Shown here piece by piece: positions 18,288 through 27,040 of a DNA stretch of 64,000 bases. The notes beneath the pieces were generated by a model. It was not told where the DNA came from. It saw nothing but the letters and a program-made list of their open reading frames with translations, and searched no databases. The translations under genes were made by a program, and so were the position numbers. The stretch is taken from contig NZ_AWGE01000017.1 in NCBI RefSeq assembly GCF_000495815.1, forward strand, positions 104,083 to 168,082, in the 5' to 3' direction. This DNA comes from Asticcacaulis sp. AC466 (GTDB lineage Bacteria > Pseudomonadota > Alphaproteobacteria > Caulobacterales > Caulobacteraceae). Within the stretch, counting starts at the first letter, position 1. Each line of letters begins with the position of its first letter.

Positions 18288-18713
18288 TCAGACTGGGCGT
18301 TTGGGAGCGATGACGACGGCGGTTCCGCTCAACATGGTCTTGTTACGCACCTTTACAAGGGTCGATAATGTCACGTGGCCAGATTTCAGATCGATGTCGC
18401 GGATCGTCACTTCGACGGTCGCTTCATCACCAGGGCGTACAGCGCGCTTGAAGTCAAGCGTCTGCGAGACGTAGATGGAGCCACGCCCAGGCAGGTCCGA
18501 CGCGAGGGTCGCTGAAATATAGGCCCCCAGCAGCATTCCGTGGGCGATGCGCCCTTTGAACGGCGACTGGGCCGCGAAGGCTTCGTCGACATGAACCGGA
18601 TTATGGTCTGTCGATACGTCGGCGAAGGCCTGTATGGCCGCATCGTCGACGGTGAAGACGCGCGAGGCGGTCTGATCGATCGACAATTCATCGATATAAT
18701 AGGTGTTAGTCAT
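18288..18713 (-). CDS. MaoC-like (R)-specific enoyl-CoA hydratase
   Basis: A 141-residue single hot-dog domain. The hydratase-2 motif is present: STDHNPVHVDEAFAAQSPFKGRI in outline, with the catalytic Asp and His, then AHGMLLGAYIS. PhaJ-type enzymes hydrate trans-2-enoyl-CoA to (R)-3-hydroxyacyl-CoA, feeding PHA or other acyl pathways. The length is exactly that of PhaJ. ATG 18713 follows AAGG. It overlaps nothing, but its stop is one base from the ribF start. The link to flavin synthesis is unclear. Confidence 0.88.
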   Translation of the reverse strand: MTNTYYIDELSIDQTASRVFTVDDAAIQAFADVSTDHNPVHVDEAFAAQSPFKGRIAHGMLLGAYISATLASDLPGRGSIYVSQTLDFKRAVRPGDEATVEVTIRDIDLKSGHVTLSTLVKVRNKTMLSGTAVVIAPKRPV

Positions 18714-18938
18714 AAGCCTTGCTTATCCAAAATCGTGCCGAAGCGGGACAAAAAAATGAAAACAGCTAGGAAATTTTCACCATAGATCGTAGTTAATATA
18801 GTCTATATCATTGAAAAGTAATGATAATTTTTAAAAACGCTCTTAACCTGATTTTATCGTCTCATGGCTATTCTGGCCCTGTCTTAAAGGAAGGGCCTGC
18901 GCTTTTGCAGGGCTAGCTTAGAAAAAGTGGGGCGTTAC

Positions 18939-19325
18939 ATGGCCATCGATATGTCCATGCCGGTCTTGGTTGTTGATGATTACAAGACCATGCTGCGAAT
19001 TATCTCCAATCTGCTCAAGCAGCTTGGGTTTGAAAATGTTGAAGAAGCTTCGGACGGCACCGAGGCGCTCGACAAGATGAAAAAGAGTTCCTATGGCCTG
19101 GTCATCTCTGACTGGAACATGGAGCCGATGACCGGCTATGAACTGCTGCTCAAGGTTCGCGCCGATGATGGCCTGAAGCGTACGCCCTTCATCATGGTCA
19201 CTGCAGAATCAAAGACGGAAAACGTTATCGCTGCCAAGAAAGCCGGTGTTAACAATTACATTGTTAAACCTTTCAATGCGGCGACCCTGAAACAGAAGAT
19301 AACAGCTGTTCTCGGTGAATTCTAA
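18939..19325 (+). CDS. CheY-like single-domain response regulator
   Basis: 128 residues from ATG 18939; an in-frame GTG at 18927 is possible but less likely. All receiver residues are present: acidic pair in VVDDY, phospho-Asp in VISDWNMEPMTG, Thr in MVTAES, and Lys in NYIVKPF. The SDWNMEPMTGYELL stretch is typical of motility CheY. It sits 27 bp upstream of a CheZ-like phosphatase gene on the same strand, so the two are almost surely an operon controlling the phosphorylation state of this CheY and flagellar switching. The preceding 225 bp is A/T-rich and is likely to hold the promoter. Confidence 0.93.
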   Translation: MAIDMSMPVLVVDDYKTMLRIISNLLKQLGFENVEEASDGTEALDKMKKSSYGLVISDWNMEPMTGYELLLKVRADDGLKRTPFIMVTAESKTENVIAAKKAGVNNYIVKPFNAATLKQKITAVLGEF

Positions 19326-19352
19326 GACCTTTATTCAAGTAGGTTGACTTTA

Positions 19353-20333
19353 ATGGCTATGCCCGCATCAAAATTGGACGAAAGTCACGCTGGCGACGTG
19401 TATCAGTCCGCCATGTCTGGCGAATTGGAGCCAAAGCTCATCAATCTGATGCAGCAGTCCGAAGCGCTTGTCGCCCTGATGCGTGGTTTCTTCCAGCAAC
19501 TCGACAAGCGTCGTTCGGAAGAATTCAGCATCATCGCCGGCTACATCGCCAAGGCCAAGGAAGAGATCCGCGAAATGCGTCCTCACGACATTTCGCAGGA
19601 ACGCATTCCGACAGCGGGTGCGGAATTGGAAGCCATCACCCGCGACACGGAAAATGCCACCCACTCAATCATGAATTCGGCCGAAGCCATGATGGGCTTC
19701 TCAATCGATCAGTTCGGCGGTGACGCCAACGCCTACAAGGCGGCGGTCGATGACGAGGTCATGAAAATTTTCGAGGCCTGTTCGTTCCAGGATATCACCG
19801 GCCAGCGCGTCTCTAAGGTGGTCAATGTCCTGAAGCAGATCGAGGAACGTGTCGGCAAGCTGGCCAACACCCTTGGCGTCGAAGACAGCGACCCGCAGGA
19901 GATGACGGCCGAAGAGCGCCGTCGTCACGACCTGTTGCTTAACGGTCCGGCTATCGGTGGACCTGAGACGAAGCAGGACGCTATCGACGCGATGTTCGAC
20001 GAAGGTTTTGACGCTGTGTCTCCGGCCATCAAGCCTGACGCGCTCGCCGCCAAGGTCCCGGAGGCCAAACCGGCCCCCGAGCCCGCAGCGAAAGCGCCAG
20101 AACCAGAACCCGCTCCCAAGGCCGCCCCGACTGCTGTTGCCCCTGCACCTAAGCCAGAACCGGCGCCCGCGCCTAAGCCGGAACCCAAACCTGAGCCCAA
20201 GCCTGCTGCCGCATCAGCGCCAGCGCCGGACACCACCAATTCGCAGGACGATATCGACGCCCTGTTCGACTTCACAGTCGAGGATATGAACAAGACGAAC
20301 AGCCAGGACGATATCGACGCCCTGTTTGACTAA
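19353..20333 (+). CDS. cheZ: CheZ-like CheY phosphatase with three FliM-like peptides
   Basis: 326 residues from ATG 19353. Residues about 25-175 form the CheZ helical domain, with the conserved EACSFQDITGQRVSKV (141-156); in enteric CheZ the matching DFQDLTGQ segment supplies the dephosphorylation glutamine. Residues about 225-293 are a Pro/Ala/Lys/Glu linker. Three short peptides resemble the CheY-binding N-terminus of FliM (SQxEIDALL): KQDAIDAMFDEGFD (207-220), NSQDDIDALFDF (296-307) and NSQDDIDALFD at the very C-terminus (316-326). They probably tether CheY-P. The gene follows cheY by 27 bp and ends before a strong terminator at 20401. Confidence 0.9.
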   Translation: MAMPASKLDESHAGDVYQSAMSGELEPKLINLMQQSEALVALMRGFFQQLDKRRSEEFSIIAGYIAKAKEEIREMRPHDISQERIPTAGAELEAITRDTENATHSIMNSAEAMMGFSIDQFGGDANAYKAAVDDEVMKIFEACSFQDITGQRVSKVVNVLKQIEERVGKLANTLGVEDSDPQEMTAEERRRHDLLLNGPAIGGPETKQDAIDAMFDEGFDAVSPAIKPDALAAKVPEAKPAPEPAAKAPEPEPAPKAAPTAVAPAPKPEPAPAPKPEPKPEPKPAAASAPAPDTTNSQDDIDALFDFTVEDMNKTNSQDDIDALFD

Positions 20334-20400
20334 ACCTATAAAAAAGCAAAGACATCCACGCCCCGCTAAGAGGGCAGATGGACAATTGCGATGGTGAAGA

Positions 20401-20433
20401 AACGCGGCGGCCTTCCCGGTCGCCGCGTTTTTG
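20401..20433 (+). terminator. Terminator of the cheY-cheZ operon
   Basis: AACGCGGCG (20401-20409) and CGCCGCGTT (20421-20429) form a perfect 9-bp stem, followed by a run of Ts. It lies 67 bp after the CheZ-like gene. Confidence 0.9.
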
Positions 20434-20488
20434 CATTCGGAAACAGAGTGTGTCTTCCATGGCGGTCGACATGGCTTAATCTCTGCGC

Positions 20489-20947
20489 ATGTCTGATGTG
20501 ATTGTTCGCCCCGTCGAAGCCGAAGATTTCCCGCAGTGGCTACCTTTGTGGACAGGCTATAACGCCTTTTACGGCCGCAGCGGTGCCACCGCGCTGCCTG
20601 ATGCCGTGACACAAACCACGTGGGCGCGCTTTCAAGACCCGGCCATGCCTATACACGCCATCGTCGCTGTCAGCCGCGGTACGGTGGTGGGGCTGGCGCA
20701 TTATCTGTTTCATTACTCGACATCGTCCACCGCCCAGACTTGCTATCTTCAGGATCTGTTCACCGCCGAGGCCGCGCGTGGTCAGGGTGTCGCGCGGGCA
20801 CTGATCGAACGGGTGTACGCGGCGGCCGCCCAGGTAGGGACCACACGCGTCTACTGGCACACGCACGAAACAAACCGCACGGCGCAAGCGTTGTACGACA
20901 AGGTCGCTCTGAGGTCTGGCTTTATCGTCTACAGGAAGCCGTCTTAG
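20489..20947 (+). CDS. GNAT-family N-acetyltransferase
   Basis: A 152-residue single GNAT domain. The acetyl-CoA pyrophosphate loop is in EAARGQGVARALIERVY, preceded by the LQDLFT beta-4 strand, and YWHTHETNRTAQALYDK ends the fold. The RPVEAEDFPQWLPLW start is typical. Related proteins acetylate small amines or histone-like tails in vitro; the substrate here is unknown. It converges on the HAD gene, with 22 bp between stops. Confidence 0.88.
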   Translation: MSDVIVRPVEAEDFPQWLPLWTGYNAFYGRSGATALPDAVTQTTWARFQDPAMPIHAIVAVSRGTVVGLAHYLFHYSTSSTAQTCYLQDLFTAEAARGQGVARALIERVYAAAAQVGTTRVYWHTHETNRTAQALYDKVALRSGFIVYRKPS

Positions 20948-20969
20948 TCGGGCACACAGCCAAGATTGA

Positions 20970-21845
20970 TCAGGCCCAGCGCAGGGCGTCGGCGACATAC
21001 TTTGAATTGGCCATCTGCGTATCCAGCACAGCTTTGAGCAGAAGCGGATCGAGAATACCTTCGGCGTTGGTGGCCTCCGCAGCATGAATGCCGGCGGCAA
21101 TAAACAGGAGGTCCAGGCCTTGGCCATTGGCGCCGAGGACGTCGGTTGGCAAGCCGTCGCCGATGGCGAGAATGCGCGTCTTGTCGTGCGGTTTGCCGGT
21201 GATCTTTTCCAGCGCCTGGTAGCACATCTCGTAGATCGGTGCGTAGGGCTTACCCGCCATGATGACCGGCCCGCCCAGGCTGGCATAAAGATCCGCCAGA
21301 GAGCCCGCGCACATGATGATCTTGTCGCCGCGCTGCACCACCTTGTCCGGGTTCGCGCAGATCATGACGATCTTGCGTTGTGCCGCGATGGTAAAGGCAT
21401 GCAGATACTGGTCAGCTGTATCGTTCTCGTCGTCGAACGGTGAGGTGCAGGAGATGAATGCGGCCGTCTCCGGCTTGCCACTCAGGTCGATGTCGATACC
21501 TTCGTAGAGCGACTGTTCGCGTGGGTCGCCGATACGCCAGGCCGGGCCCTGCGGCGCGAATTTCTTGAGATATTCCCGCGTTGCGTCGCCGGATGAGACG
21601 ACGTCGGAAAAGCCGTCGTCCAGAATGCCCAGACTGGCCAGTTGTCCGACCAGGCTTTCGCGTGGCCGCGGAGAATTGGAAATAAGGATGACCGGACCGC
21701 GCTCAGCCTTGAACCGGCGTAAGGCTTCGTAGGCGGGCGGGAAGTGTTGACGACCGTTGTGGATCACGCCCCAGATATCGCAGAAGATGGCATCGTAATC
21801 GGCGGCGATATTGGCCAGACCGTTCAGCAGTTCAGGATGGGACAT
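20970..21845 (-). CDS. HAD-superfamily class IIA phosphatase, TIGR01459 type
   Basis: A 291-residue protein with the NagD-like layout: motif I as FCDIWGVIHNG (nucleophile Asp, then a Trp-Gly typical of this alphaproteobacterial subgroup rather than DxD), motif II ILISNSPRP, the C2 cap, and motif IV AIGDGLPTDVLGAN. Members of the NagD class dephosphorylate small phosphorylated metabolites. The alphaproteobacterial TIGR01459 proteins commonly neighbour ribF and MaoC genes, as here within 3 kb. The second Asp of the DxD pair is replaced by Trp, so the reaction may differ from a simple phosphatase. Confidence 0.85.
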   Translation of the reverse strand: MSHPELLNGLANIAADYDAIFCDIWGVIHNGRQHFPPAYEALRRFKAERGPVILISNSPRPRESLVGQLASLGILDDGFSDVVSSGDATREYLKKFAPQGPAWRIGDPREQSLYEGIDIDLSGKPETAAFISCTSPFDDENDTADQYLHAFTIAAQRKIVMICANPDKVVQRGDKIIMCAGSLADLYASLGGPVIMAGKPYAPIYEMCYQALEKITGKPHDKTRILAIGDGLPTDVLGANGQGLDLLFIAAGIHAAEATNAEGILDPLLLKAVLDTQMANSKYVADALRWA

Positions 21846-21915
21846 CGGTATTCCTACGCAGCAAATACCGGCTGTTTAGCGGCTAAATATCGGAAAGGGA
21901 AGTGACAACCGCGCC

Positions 21916-23199
21916 TTAAGCCCGGCGGCGTGTCTGCGGCAGGGTGGACTTGATAAAGCCGGCCGGCGGATCAGTTTCCGCAAGCACCTGCTCCTTGATG
22001 GCGCGGGGTTCACCGAACAAATGCCCTTGGGCATAGGCGATCTCGATGTCGAGGATATCGACCACCTGACGTTCGCTTTCGACCTTTTCGGCGATCACTT
22101 CGATACCGTAGCGTGCCAGCAATCCGGCATAGTCGCCGGCATGGATGTCCTTTAGGAACTTGAGTGCCGGCTTGCCTCCAACGTCAAGCAGTTGCTCCAA
22201 AAGCAGGTTCGCGCCGACCTTGACATAGCGCACGTCGGAGCGATGCAAGTCCTGCAGGTCGAAATCGATCGTCGTCACCTTGTCGATCGAGAAGCGGAAG
22301 CCCAGGTCGGCCAGCTTGGCCATGTTGCGCGCTTCGGCGGAGCCGCGGGTGGCGAAGGCATCTTGCCCTAGTTCAAAAATCAAAGACCCGGCCAGGTCAC
22401 GATTTTCATTGAGGAATTCGAGAAACTGCGGGAAGAAGGTTTCATCACGCAGGGATGTCAGAGAAATATTGCAGAAGATGCCGATGCGTCGATCCTGCTT
22501 TGCCAGGCGGCGGACAATCTGCACACAACGGAACAGGAGCAGGTTGTCTATGGACGGGACCAGCCCTTCCGCATCGGCCACGGTCAGATATTCAGCCGGC
22601 ATAAGGACGCGACCCGACACGTCGCGCAGACGCGAGAAGCTTTCATAGAAAATCGTCTTGCGCTGGGGCAGGGACACGACCGGCTGAAGATACAGGTCGA
22701 CGCGATTGGCAATAAGCGCCTCGCGAATCGTCTCGATCAGTGCCAGGGCCTGGGCTTCCTTGTGGTTCATGGCGGGAGAGCCATGCAGCGGCACCACCGC
22801 AGGCGCAGCACGCCATTCGGTCATGCGGTCTTCTATGCTTTCGCCCAGTTTCATGACCAGGTCCTCAAGCATCTTGACTTCTGAAGTCAGTTCTTCGGAC
22901 CGTGACGTACGCTGGTTTTGCACGCGGTCTGCCAGTTCAATCATGTCCTTTTGGGTCGAATCGATGGCGTCAACCATCAGGCGGTGCGCTTCCCGCACGT
23001 TTTCAACATCACGGGTGATGCGCCGTTCGGCCAGTTGCTGAGACGCGTAGGCGTGAAATGACAGGCATACACCTAGGACACCGGCCAGAACAGCTATGGC
23101 CGCTCCACCATCGGAACCGCCCTTCCACACCATTGCCGCCACGCTGGCGCTCAGCAGTATGTAGGTCAAGACAAGAATGGCCGGGGTAAATCTGCCCAT
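21916..23199 (-). CDS. tipF: Membrane-bound degenerate EAL-domain protein, TipF-like
   Basis: 427 residues from ATG 23199. The frame stays open to 23355, so a TTG start about 25 residues upstream is possible, and no good ribosome-binding site decides it. Two transmembrane helices (about 8-24 and 33-52), a coiled coil (53-125) and an EAL domain (150-400) match the layout of TipF, the c-di-GMP receptor that places the flagellum in Caulobacter. The EAL motif is ESF (186-188), and the DDFG metal site reads IDKV (305-308), so phosphodiesterase activity is unlikely. The upstream response regulator gene is in the same orientation. The TipF assignment rests on architecture. Confidence 0.78.
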   Translation of the reverse strand: MGRFTPAILVLTYILLSASVAAMVWKGGSDGGAAIAVLAGVLGVCLSFHAYASQQLAERRITRDVENVREAHRLMVDAIDSTQKDMIELADRVQNQRTSRSEELTSEVKMLEDLVMKLGESIEDRMTEWRAAPAVVPLHGSPAMNHKEAQALALIETIREALIANRVDLYLQPVVSLPQRKTIFYESFSRLRDVSGRVLMPAEYLTVADAEGLVPSIDNLLLFRCVQIVRRLAKQDRRIGIFCNISLTSLRDETFFPQFLEFLNENRDLAGSLIFELGQDAFATRGSAEARNMAKLADLGFRFSIDKVTTIDFDLQDLHRSDVRYVKVGANLLLEQLLDVGGKPALKFLKDIHAGDYAGLLARYGIEVIAEKVESERQVVDILDIEIAYAQGHLFGEPRAIKEQVLAETDPPAGFIKSTLPQTRRRA

Positions 23200-23302
23200 A
23201 GGAGGTCCCAAATCGCCAAAAGTGGCATAGAATCTTATGCCAACTATGAATTGATTCAACAAGGAGGCAAATAGGGCGTTAACACTTATTAACAGGCGGG
23301 TG

Positions 23303-23797
23303 TTAGAGCGTGCCGTCCGTATTTCTGCGCAATGGACCGCTATATGACGCGTCATTGGTGCGACGGCGATCGGGACCGAAATAGGTTCTACACCGGATAA
23401 ACGGTCTTGGACGCATAATCACAGAGTCCATTCGCCCCAGAAGCGCGCGGGCGGTCAGCGGCTTTACGACGAATTCGTTGACGCCCGAATCACGCGCCTG
23501 GATGACACGCGACCGTTCGGAATGGCCTGTGATCATAATGATGGGCAGGTACGGATTGGACGAATCCGACGCGTTACGCAGCATTTTTGTGAATTCCACG
23601 CCATCGATCGGATCCATGTTGAAATCAACTAAAGCGATATCGGCGGGGTATTGGCGCAGCATGTCCAGCCCTTCGGCGCCGTCGCGTGCTTCACGCACGT
23701 TGCGGATACCCGACCCTTTGAGGATCGCGGTGACGATTGAGCGCATATGCTGATTATCTTCGATCAGCAAAATTTTAAGGCTGCTGTAATCGGCCAT
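23303..23797 (-). CDS. Response regulator receiver protein with FGPDRRR tail
   Basis: A 164-residue protein. The receiver domain (about 5-125) has IEDNQHMRSIV, phospho-Asp in ALVDFNMDPIDG, MITGHS and FVVKPLTARALL. A short basic tail holds RTYFGPDRRR, a motif seen in many alphaproteobacterial stand-alone regulators. There is no DNA-binding or enzymatic output domain. It lies about 100 bp upstream of the TipF-like gene on the same strand and may be co-transcribed with it. The gap of about 230 bp beyond its stop-distal end, at 23798-24026, shows no gene. Confidence 0.9.
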   Translation of the reverse strand: MADYSSLKILLIEDNQHMRSIVTAILKGSGIRNVREARDGAEGLDMLRQYPADIALVDFNMDPIDGVEFTKMLRNASDSSNPYLPIIMITGHSERSRVIQARDSGVNEFVVKPLTARALLGRMDSVIMRPRPFIRCRTYFGPDRRRTNDASYSGPLRRNTDGTL

Positions 23798-24026
23798 GGG
23801 TTCAATTGAAGGATTTGAAAAGACGGACGTTTTTATTAGGTTGTTATTGCGAACGCGTCTGACTGATAAGCGGAATGCGGATTTGTTTTCAAGTGAATAA
23901 TTCAGGCGGTTGCGTCAAAAATCAGTAATGCAGGTCGATATGATCAAGGCCGGGACGAGGCATCCCTTGCGCGAAAAGGGTTTGGCACAGACAATGCATT
24001 TGGGGAAAAATAACGAAAACCTAGGG

Positions 24027-24899
24027 TCAACCGACCATCAAACTGGGGTCCATGCGGCGATCGCCCCATTTCAACCGCCAGCAAAGGTGCGGTCCGGTAG
24101 CGCGGCCTTTCGCGCCAACCCGACCAATGATCTGCGTCTGGCGGACATGATCTCCCTTTTTGACCAGAAGCTCCGACTGGTGCAGATACATGGAAATAAC
24201 CCCCTGGCCGTGGTCGATAAGCGTCAGCCCGCCCTCGTAAAACAGATCAGGCTCGGCCAGGACAACGAGGCCGGCTTGAGGGGCGTAGACGGGGGTGCCG
24301 ACCGGTGCGGCCATGTCAAAACCGTAATGGGGGCTTTTGGGTACGCCGTTGAGTACGCGCTGATTCCCGAAGTGGCCGGAGACCTGAAATTTCTTAAGGG
24401 GATAGATGAAGCCGCCCTTGAAATAATCGCTGCCGTCGCGGCTGGCGAAGGCGACATTTTTCAGGGCCGTATCTCGCTTGATGCGTTCCAGATTGGCCGG
24501 ATCGGTCGGGGTCACCGTCTCCGGCGGCAGGCCATCGACGTGTTGCAGATCATAGGTGGTCGGGGCGATGGCGAAGCGCGTCAAGTCTGTGCGCGTCGGT
24601 GTGCGTATTTCCAGACTACAGGTCGGTACGGAATCACGATCAAAACCAACGTAGAACCAGCCGGTTTCGGAAGTGCGACCGCGCATGAAACCGTCAACCC
24701 ATAGCTCCGCGTTGGGCGCGCCGCGGCCGATGCAATAGCCGCTCTGCTGGAACTTGCCCCGCAACCCGAACGGCAAGGCCGGCTGCGGAGTGGCCGCATT
24801 CAGGATGCCTGGAAAGGATGCACCCAACGCGGCGACACCGAGACGCAGCAGGGACCGTCGGTTCAACCCTTGGCGGAGAGGGGGGGTAAGCTTTTCCAA
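24027..24899 (-). CDS. M23-family (LytM-like) peptidase with HxC in place of HxH
   Basis: 290 residues from TTG 24899, preceded by AGAGGAGG at about ten bases. The N-terminus has a Tat-like signal (NRRSLLRLGVAALG). An N-terminal beta domain leads to the M23 domain: HYGFD (His191, Asp195) with flanking GTPVYAPQAGLVV, then YLHQSEL, then GPHLCWRLKW, where the usual second zinc His is Cys273. LytM enzymes cut peptidoglycan cross-bridges; Cys can ligate zinc, so activity is uncertain rather than excluded. Its first 37 bases overlap the 3' end of DUF2093. Confidence 0.88.
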   Translation of the reverse strand: MEKLTPPLRQGLNRRSLLRLGVAALGASFPGILNAATPQPALPFGLRGKFQQSGYCIGRGAPNAELWVDGFMRGRTSETGWFYVGFDRDSVPTCSLEIRTPTRTDLTRFAIAPTTYDLQHVDGLPPETVTPTDPANLERIKRDTALKNVAFASRDGSDYFKGGFIYPLKKFQVSGHFGNQRVLNGVPKSPHYGFDMAAPVGTPVYAPQAGLVVLAEPDLFYEGGLTLIDHGQGVISMYLHQSELLVKKGDHVRQTQIIGRVGAKGRATGPHLCWRLKWGDRRMDPSLMVG

Positions 24900-25096
24900 C
24901 GTTGCAAGGCCTCCTCTGGGCCGGCGAAGGCTTCCTGGGTACGTGGGTTCCAGTATTTGAGCGCCTCAAGCGGAACCTGCTTGCCGGAAATGGCGCAGAT
25001 CACGAACTTTCCCGGGCGCATGACGGTGTAATCGCCGTCGCCGTAATGGAGGATGGCCTGACCAGGCAGGGGAGTGGAGGGCGTATGCATATTCAT
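24863..25096 (-). CDS. DUF2093 family protein
   Basis: A 77-residue protein with the family core GDYTVMRPGKFVICAISGK and LKYWNPRTQEAFAGPEEAL. DUF2093 is a small family limited to Alphaproteobacteria, typically next to xseA. The function is unknown. The pattern resembles a compact beta fold with a single Cys. It lies 60 bp after xseA on the same strand and overlaps the M23 gene by 37 bp, so xseA-DUF2093-M23 probably form one transcript. Confidence 0.88.
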   Translation of the reverse strand: MNMHTPSTPLPGQAILHYGDGDYTVMRPGKFVICAISGKQVPLEALKYWNPRTQEAFAGPEEALQRWKSLPPLSAKG

Positions 25097-25156
25097 AGAG
25101 CCAACATAAGCTTCCGTCTGGCGACGATCAAGGGAGAACTTGGTCAGCGCGGAGTG

Positions 25157-26839
25157 CTAAAACAGGCTACCCTGGTCGGGCGTAACGGGTTTAGGCTTGG
25201 GCGATAGCGGTTTGGTCGCGGACTTCGGTGACGCGCCGGCGCTTCCCGCGATAACGTCCAGCGTCTGATTGTCCTTGAAGGTCAGAACCAGTTCGTCGCC
25301 GTTGTCGACACCAACGGGCGATTTGAGCAGGGCGCCATCGCGTCGGTTGACCCGGGCGAAACCGAGATCGAGCGGACGGTCAGGGTTCAGACTAAGGCGC
25401 AATTGTTCAAGCCGTTTAACGCGTTCCTCGCGTTGTTTCAGATCGCGCATGAAGGCTTCGGGCAGGCGTCGCGCCAGATCGGGCAAGCGTTGCCCGCGCT
25501 GTTCGACCAGGCGTTTCAGTGCCTCATGTAAACGCCGGTCAAGTTCCGGCAGACGTTCGCCCTTCTTGTCCGCGCAACGGATAAACGCCTCGGCCATGCG
25601 CTTCTCAAGCGCCGGCAGGCGGGCATGGCCTTCGGCCTGATCAATCAGGCGCGTTCCGCCGCGCGACAGGCGCTCCCCGAACTGGTTCAGACGGTCCTTT
25701 TTTAGCTGGTACTCGCGTTCCAGCAAGCTTGGCGTAAATCGGCCGGAAATACCGACAAAAGCTGTCCGGTGCAGGTTGAGGTTTTGCAACAGGCCGCCGT
25801 CCTGGCGGTGCGCGACGTAATCGAGCCGTTGTTGGGCCGTATTGATCAGGTCCAGCGGCCTGGGCAGGGCGCGCGCCAGCATGGTAAGCCGTTCGCGGCG
25901 GCTTTCCAATCCGCGCGACATGCAGGCCTGACGCCGGCGTTCGAGATCGGCGGTAAAGGCACGCAGCTCGCCGATGACTGGCGTTGCCATTTCGGCGGCG
26001 CCTGTTGGTGTCGGTGCGCGGCGATCGCTGACATAGTCGATCAAGGTTGTATCGGTTTCGTGCCCGACGGCGGAGATGATGGGGATGGTGCAGGCATGAA
26101 CTGCGCGCGCCATGTCTTCGCTATTGAAGGCCCACAGATCCTCCACTGAGCCGCCGCCGCGCGCGACAATCAGCACGTCCGGGCGGGGCAGGGCCGGGTC
26201 GTTCTGGAAACCGCGCAGGGCGCCGATCACCTGCGGGACGGCAGCATCGCCTTGAACAATCACCGGCCAGACAATGACACGGCAAGGCCAGCGATCACGA
26301 ATCCGGTGAAGTATGTCGCGGATAACAGCGCCGGTGGGTGAGGTAATGACCCCGATGGTCCGGGGTGCGTAGGGCAAGGGCTTCTTTTTAGCTGGATCGA
26401 ACAAGCCTTCGCCGTGCAGCTTCTTCTTGATGCGATCGAGCTGCGCCAGAAGCGCGCCGACGCCGGCGACTTCCATTGCTTCGATGACGATCTGGTATTT
26501 GGACGATGCGGGAAATGTCGTGATCTTACCGGTGACGATGACTTCCAGTCCCTGGTCCGGCTGAGCCTGCAATCGGCTGACATTGCCTTTCCAGATGACG
26601 CCGTCTATGGCCGCCTTGTCGTCCTTGAGCGTCAGGTAGACGTGACCGGAGCTGTGGCGCGTAACCTTTGAAATTTCACCGCGCAAACGCACATGATCAT
26701 ACGTCGTTTCCAGCGTGCGTTTCAGGGCACCTGCCAGTTCCGAGACGGAATAGGCCTGCGCATTGGTTTGAAGGCCCTGAGTCTGAAGGGTCTGAACCTG
26801 AGGCGTCGAATCGGCGGAGAAATAAAGGTCGTTGGCCAT
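25157..26839 (-). CDS. xseA: Exodeoxyribonuclease VII large subunit
   Basis: A 560-residue protein, longer than E. coli XseA (456). The N-terminal OB fold has [17 protein letters not shown]. The catalytic domain shows [32 protein letters not shown] and [23 protein letters not shown]. The extended helical arm (about 380-470) contains three RLPxLxRRLxEA-type repeats, which account for the extra length, and the C-terminal strand returns with GFARVN. With XseB it degrades single-stranded DNA to oligonucleotides. xseB is not in the window. The ATG at 26839 starts the xseA-DUF2093-M23 block. Confidence 0.96.
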   Translation of the reverse strand: MANDLYFSADSTPQVQTLQTQGLQTNAQAYSVSELAGALKRTLETTYDHVRLRGEISKVTRHSSGHVYLTLKDDKAAIDGVIWKGNVSRLQAQPDQGLEVIVTGKITTFPASSKYQIVIEAMEVAGVGALLAQLDRIKKKLHGEGLFDPAKKKPLPYAPRTIGVITSPTGAVIRDILHRIRDRWPCRVIVWPVIVQGDAAVPQVIGALRGFQNDPALPRPDVLIVARGGGSVEDLWAFNSEDMARAVHACTIPIISAVGHETDTTLIDYVSDRRAPTPTGAAEMATPVIGELRAFTADLERRRQACMSRGLESRRERLTMLARALPRPLDLINTAQQRLDYVAHRQDGGLLQNLNLHRTAFVGISGRFTPSLLEREYQLKKDRLNQFGERLSRGGTRLIDQAEGHARLPALEKRMAEAFIRCADKKGERLPELDRRLHEALKRLVEQRGQRLPDLARRLPEAFMRDLKQREERVKRLEQLRLSLNPDRPLDLGFARVNRRDGALLKSPVGVDNGDELVLTFKDNQTLDVIAGSAGASPKSATKPLSPKPKPVTPDQGSLF

Positions 26840-27040
26840 GTCGTCAGTTTAAAGCGCTTACCGGTACTGTGTCAGCTCTTTTTGAGTAGCTTGAGGATAA
26901 AACGAAGGACAAATCGAGCCCAAGATGCGGGCGGTGAGCAAATCCAGCAGTAAGCGCGCAATGTGTACAAATCTTTAGCTTTTTTTCAATCATAACAACA
27001 TAGGGTAGGGCCTTTAGTATTCACGATCAGAGCGTGCCTT

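Noticed and set aside
18831..18847. TTAA-N8-TTAAC upstream of the cheY-like gene, possible CtrA box
   Set aside because: The spacing is eight, not seven, bases between half-sites; kept only as a weak hint.
18893..18912. Possible sigma-54 promoter before the cheY-like gene
   Set aside because: The GG and GC elements are 13 or 14 bases apart instead of 12 and the -24 element matches poorly.
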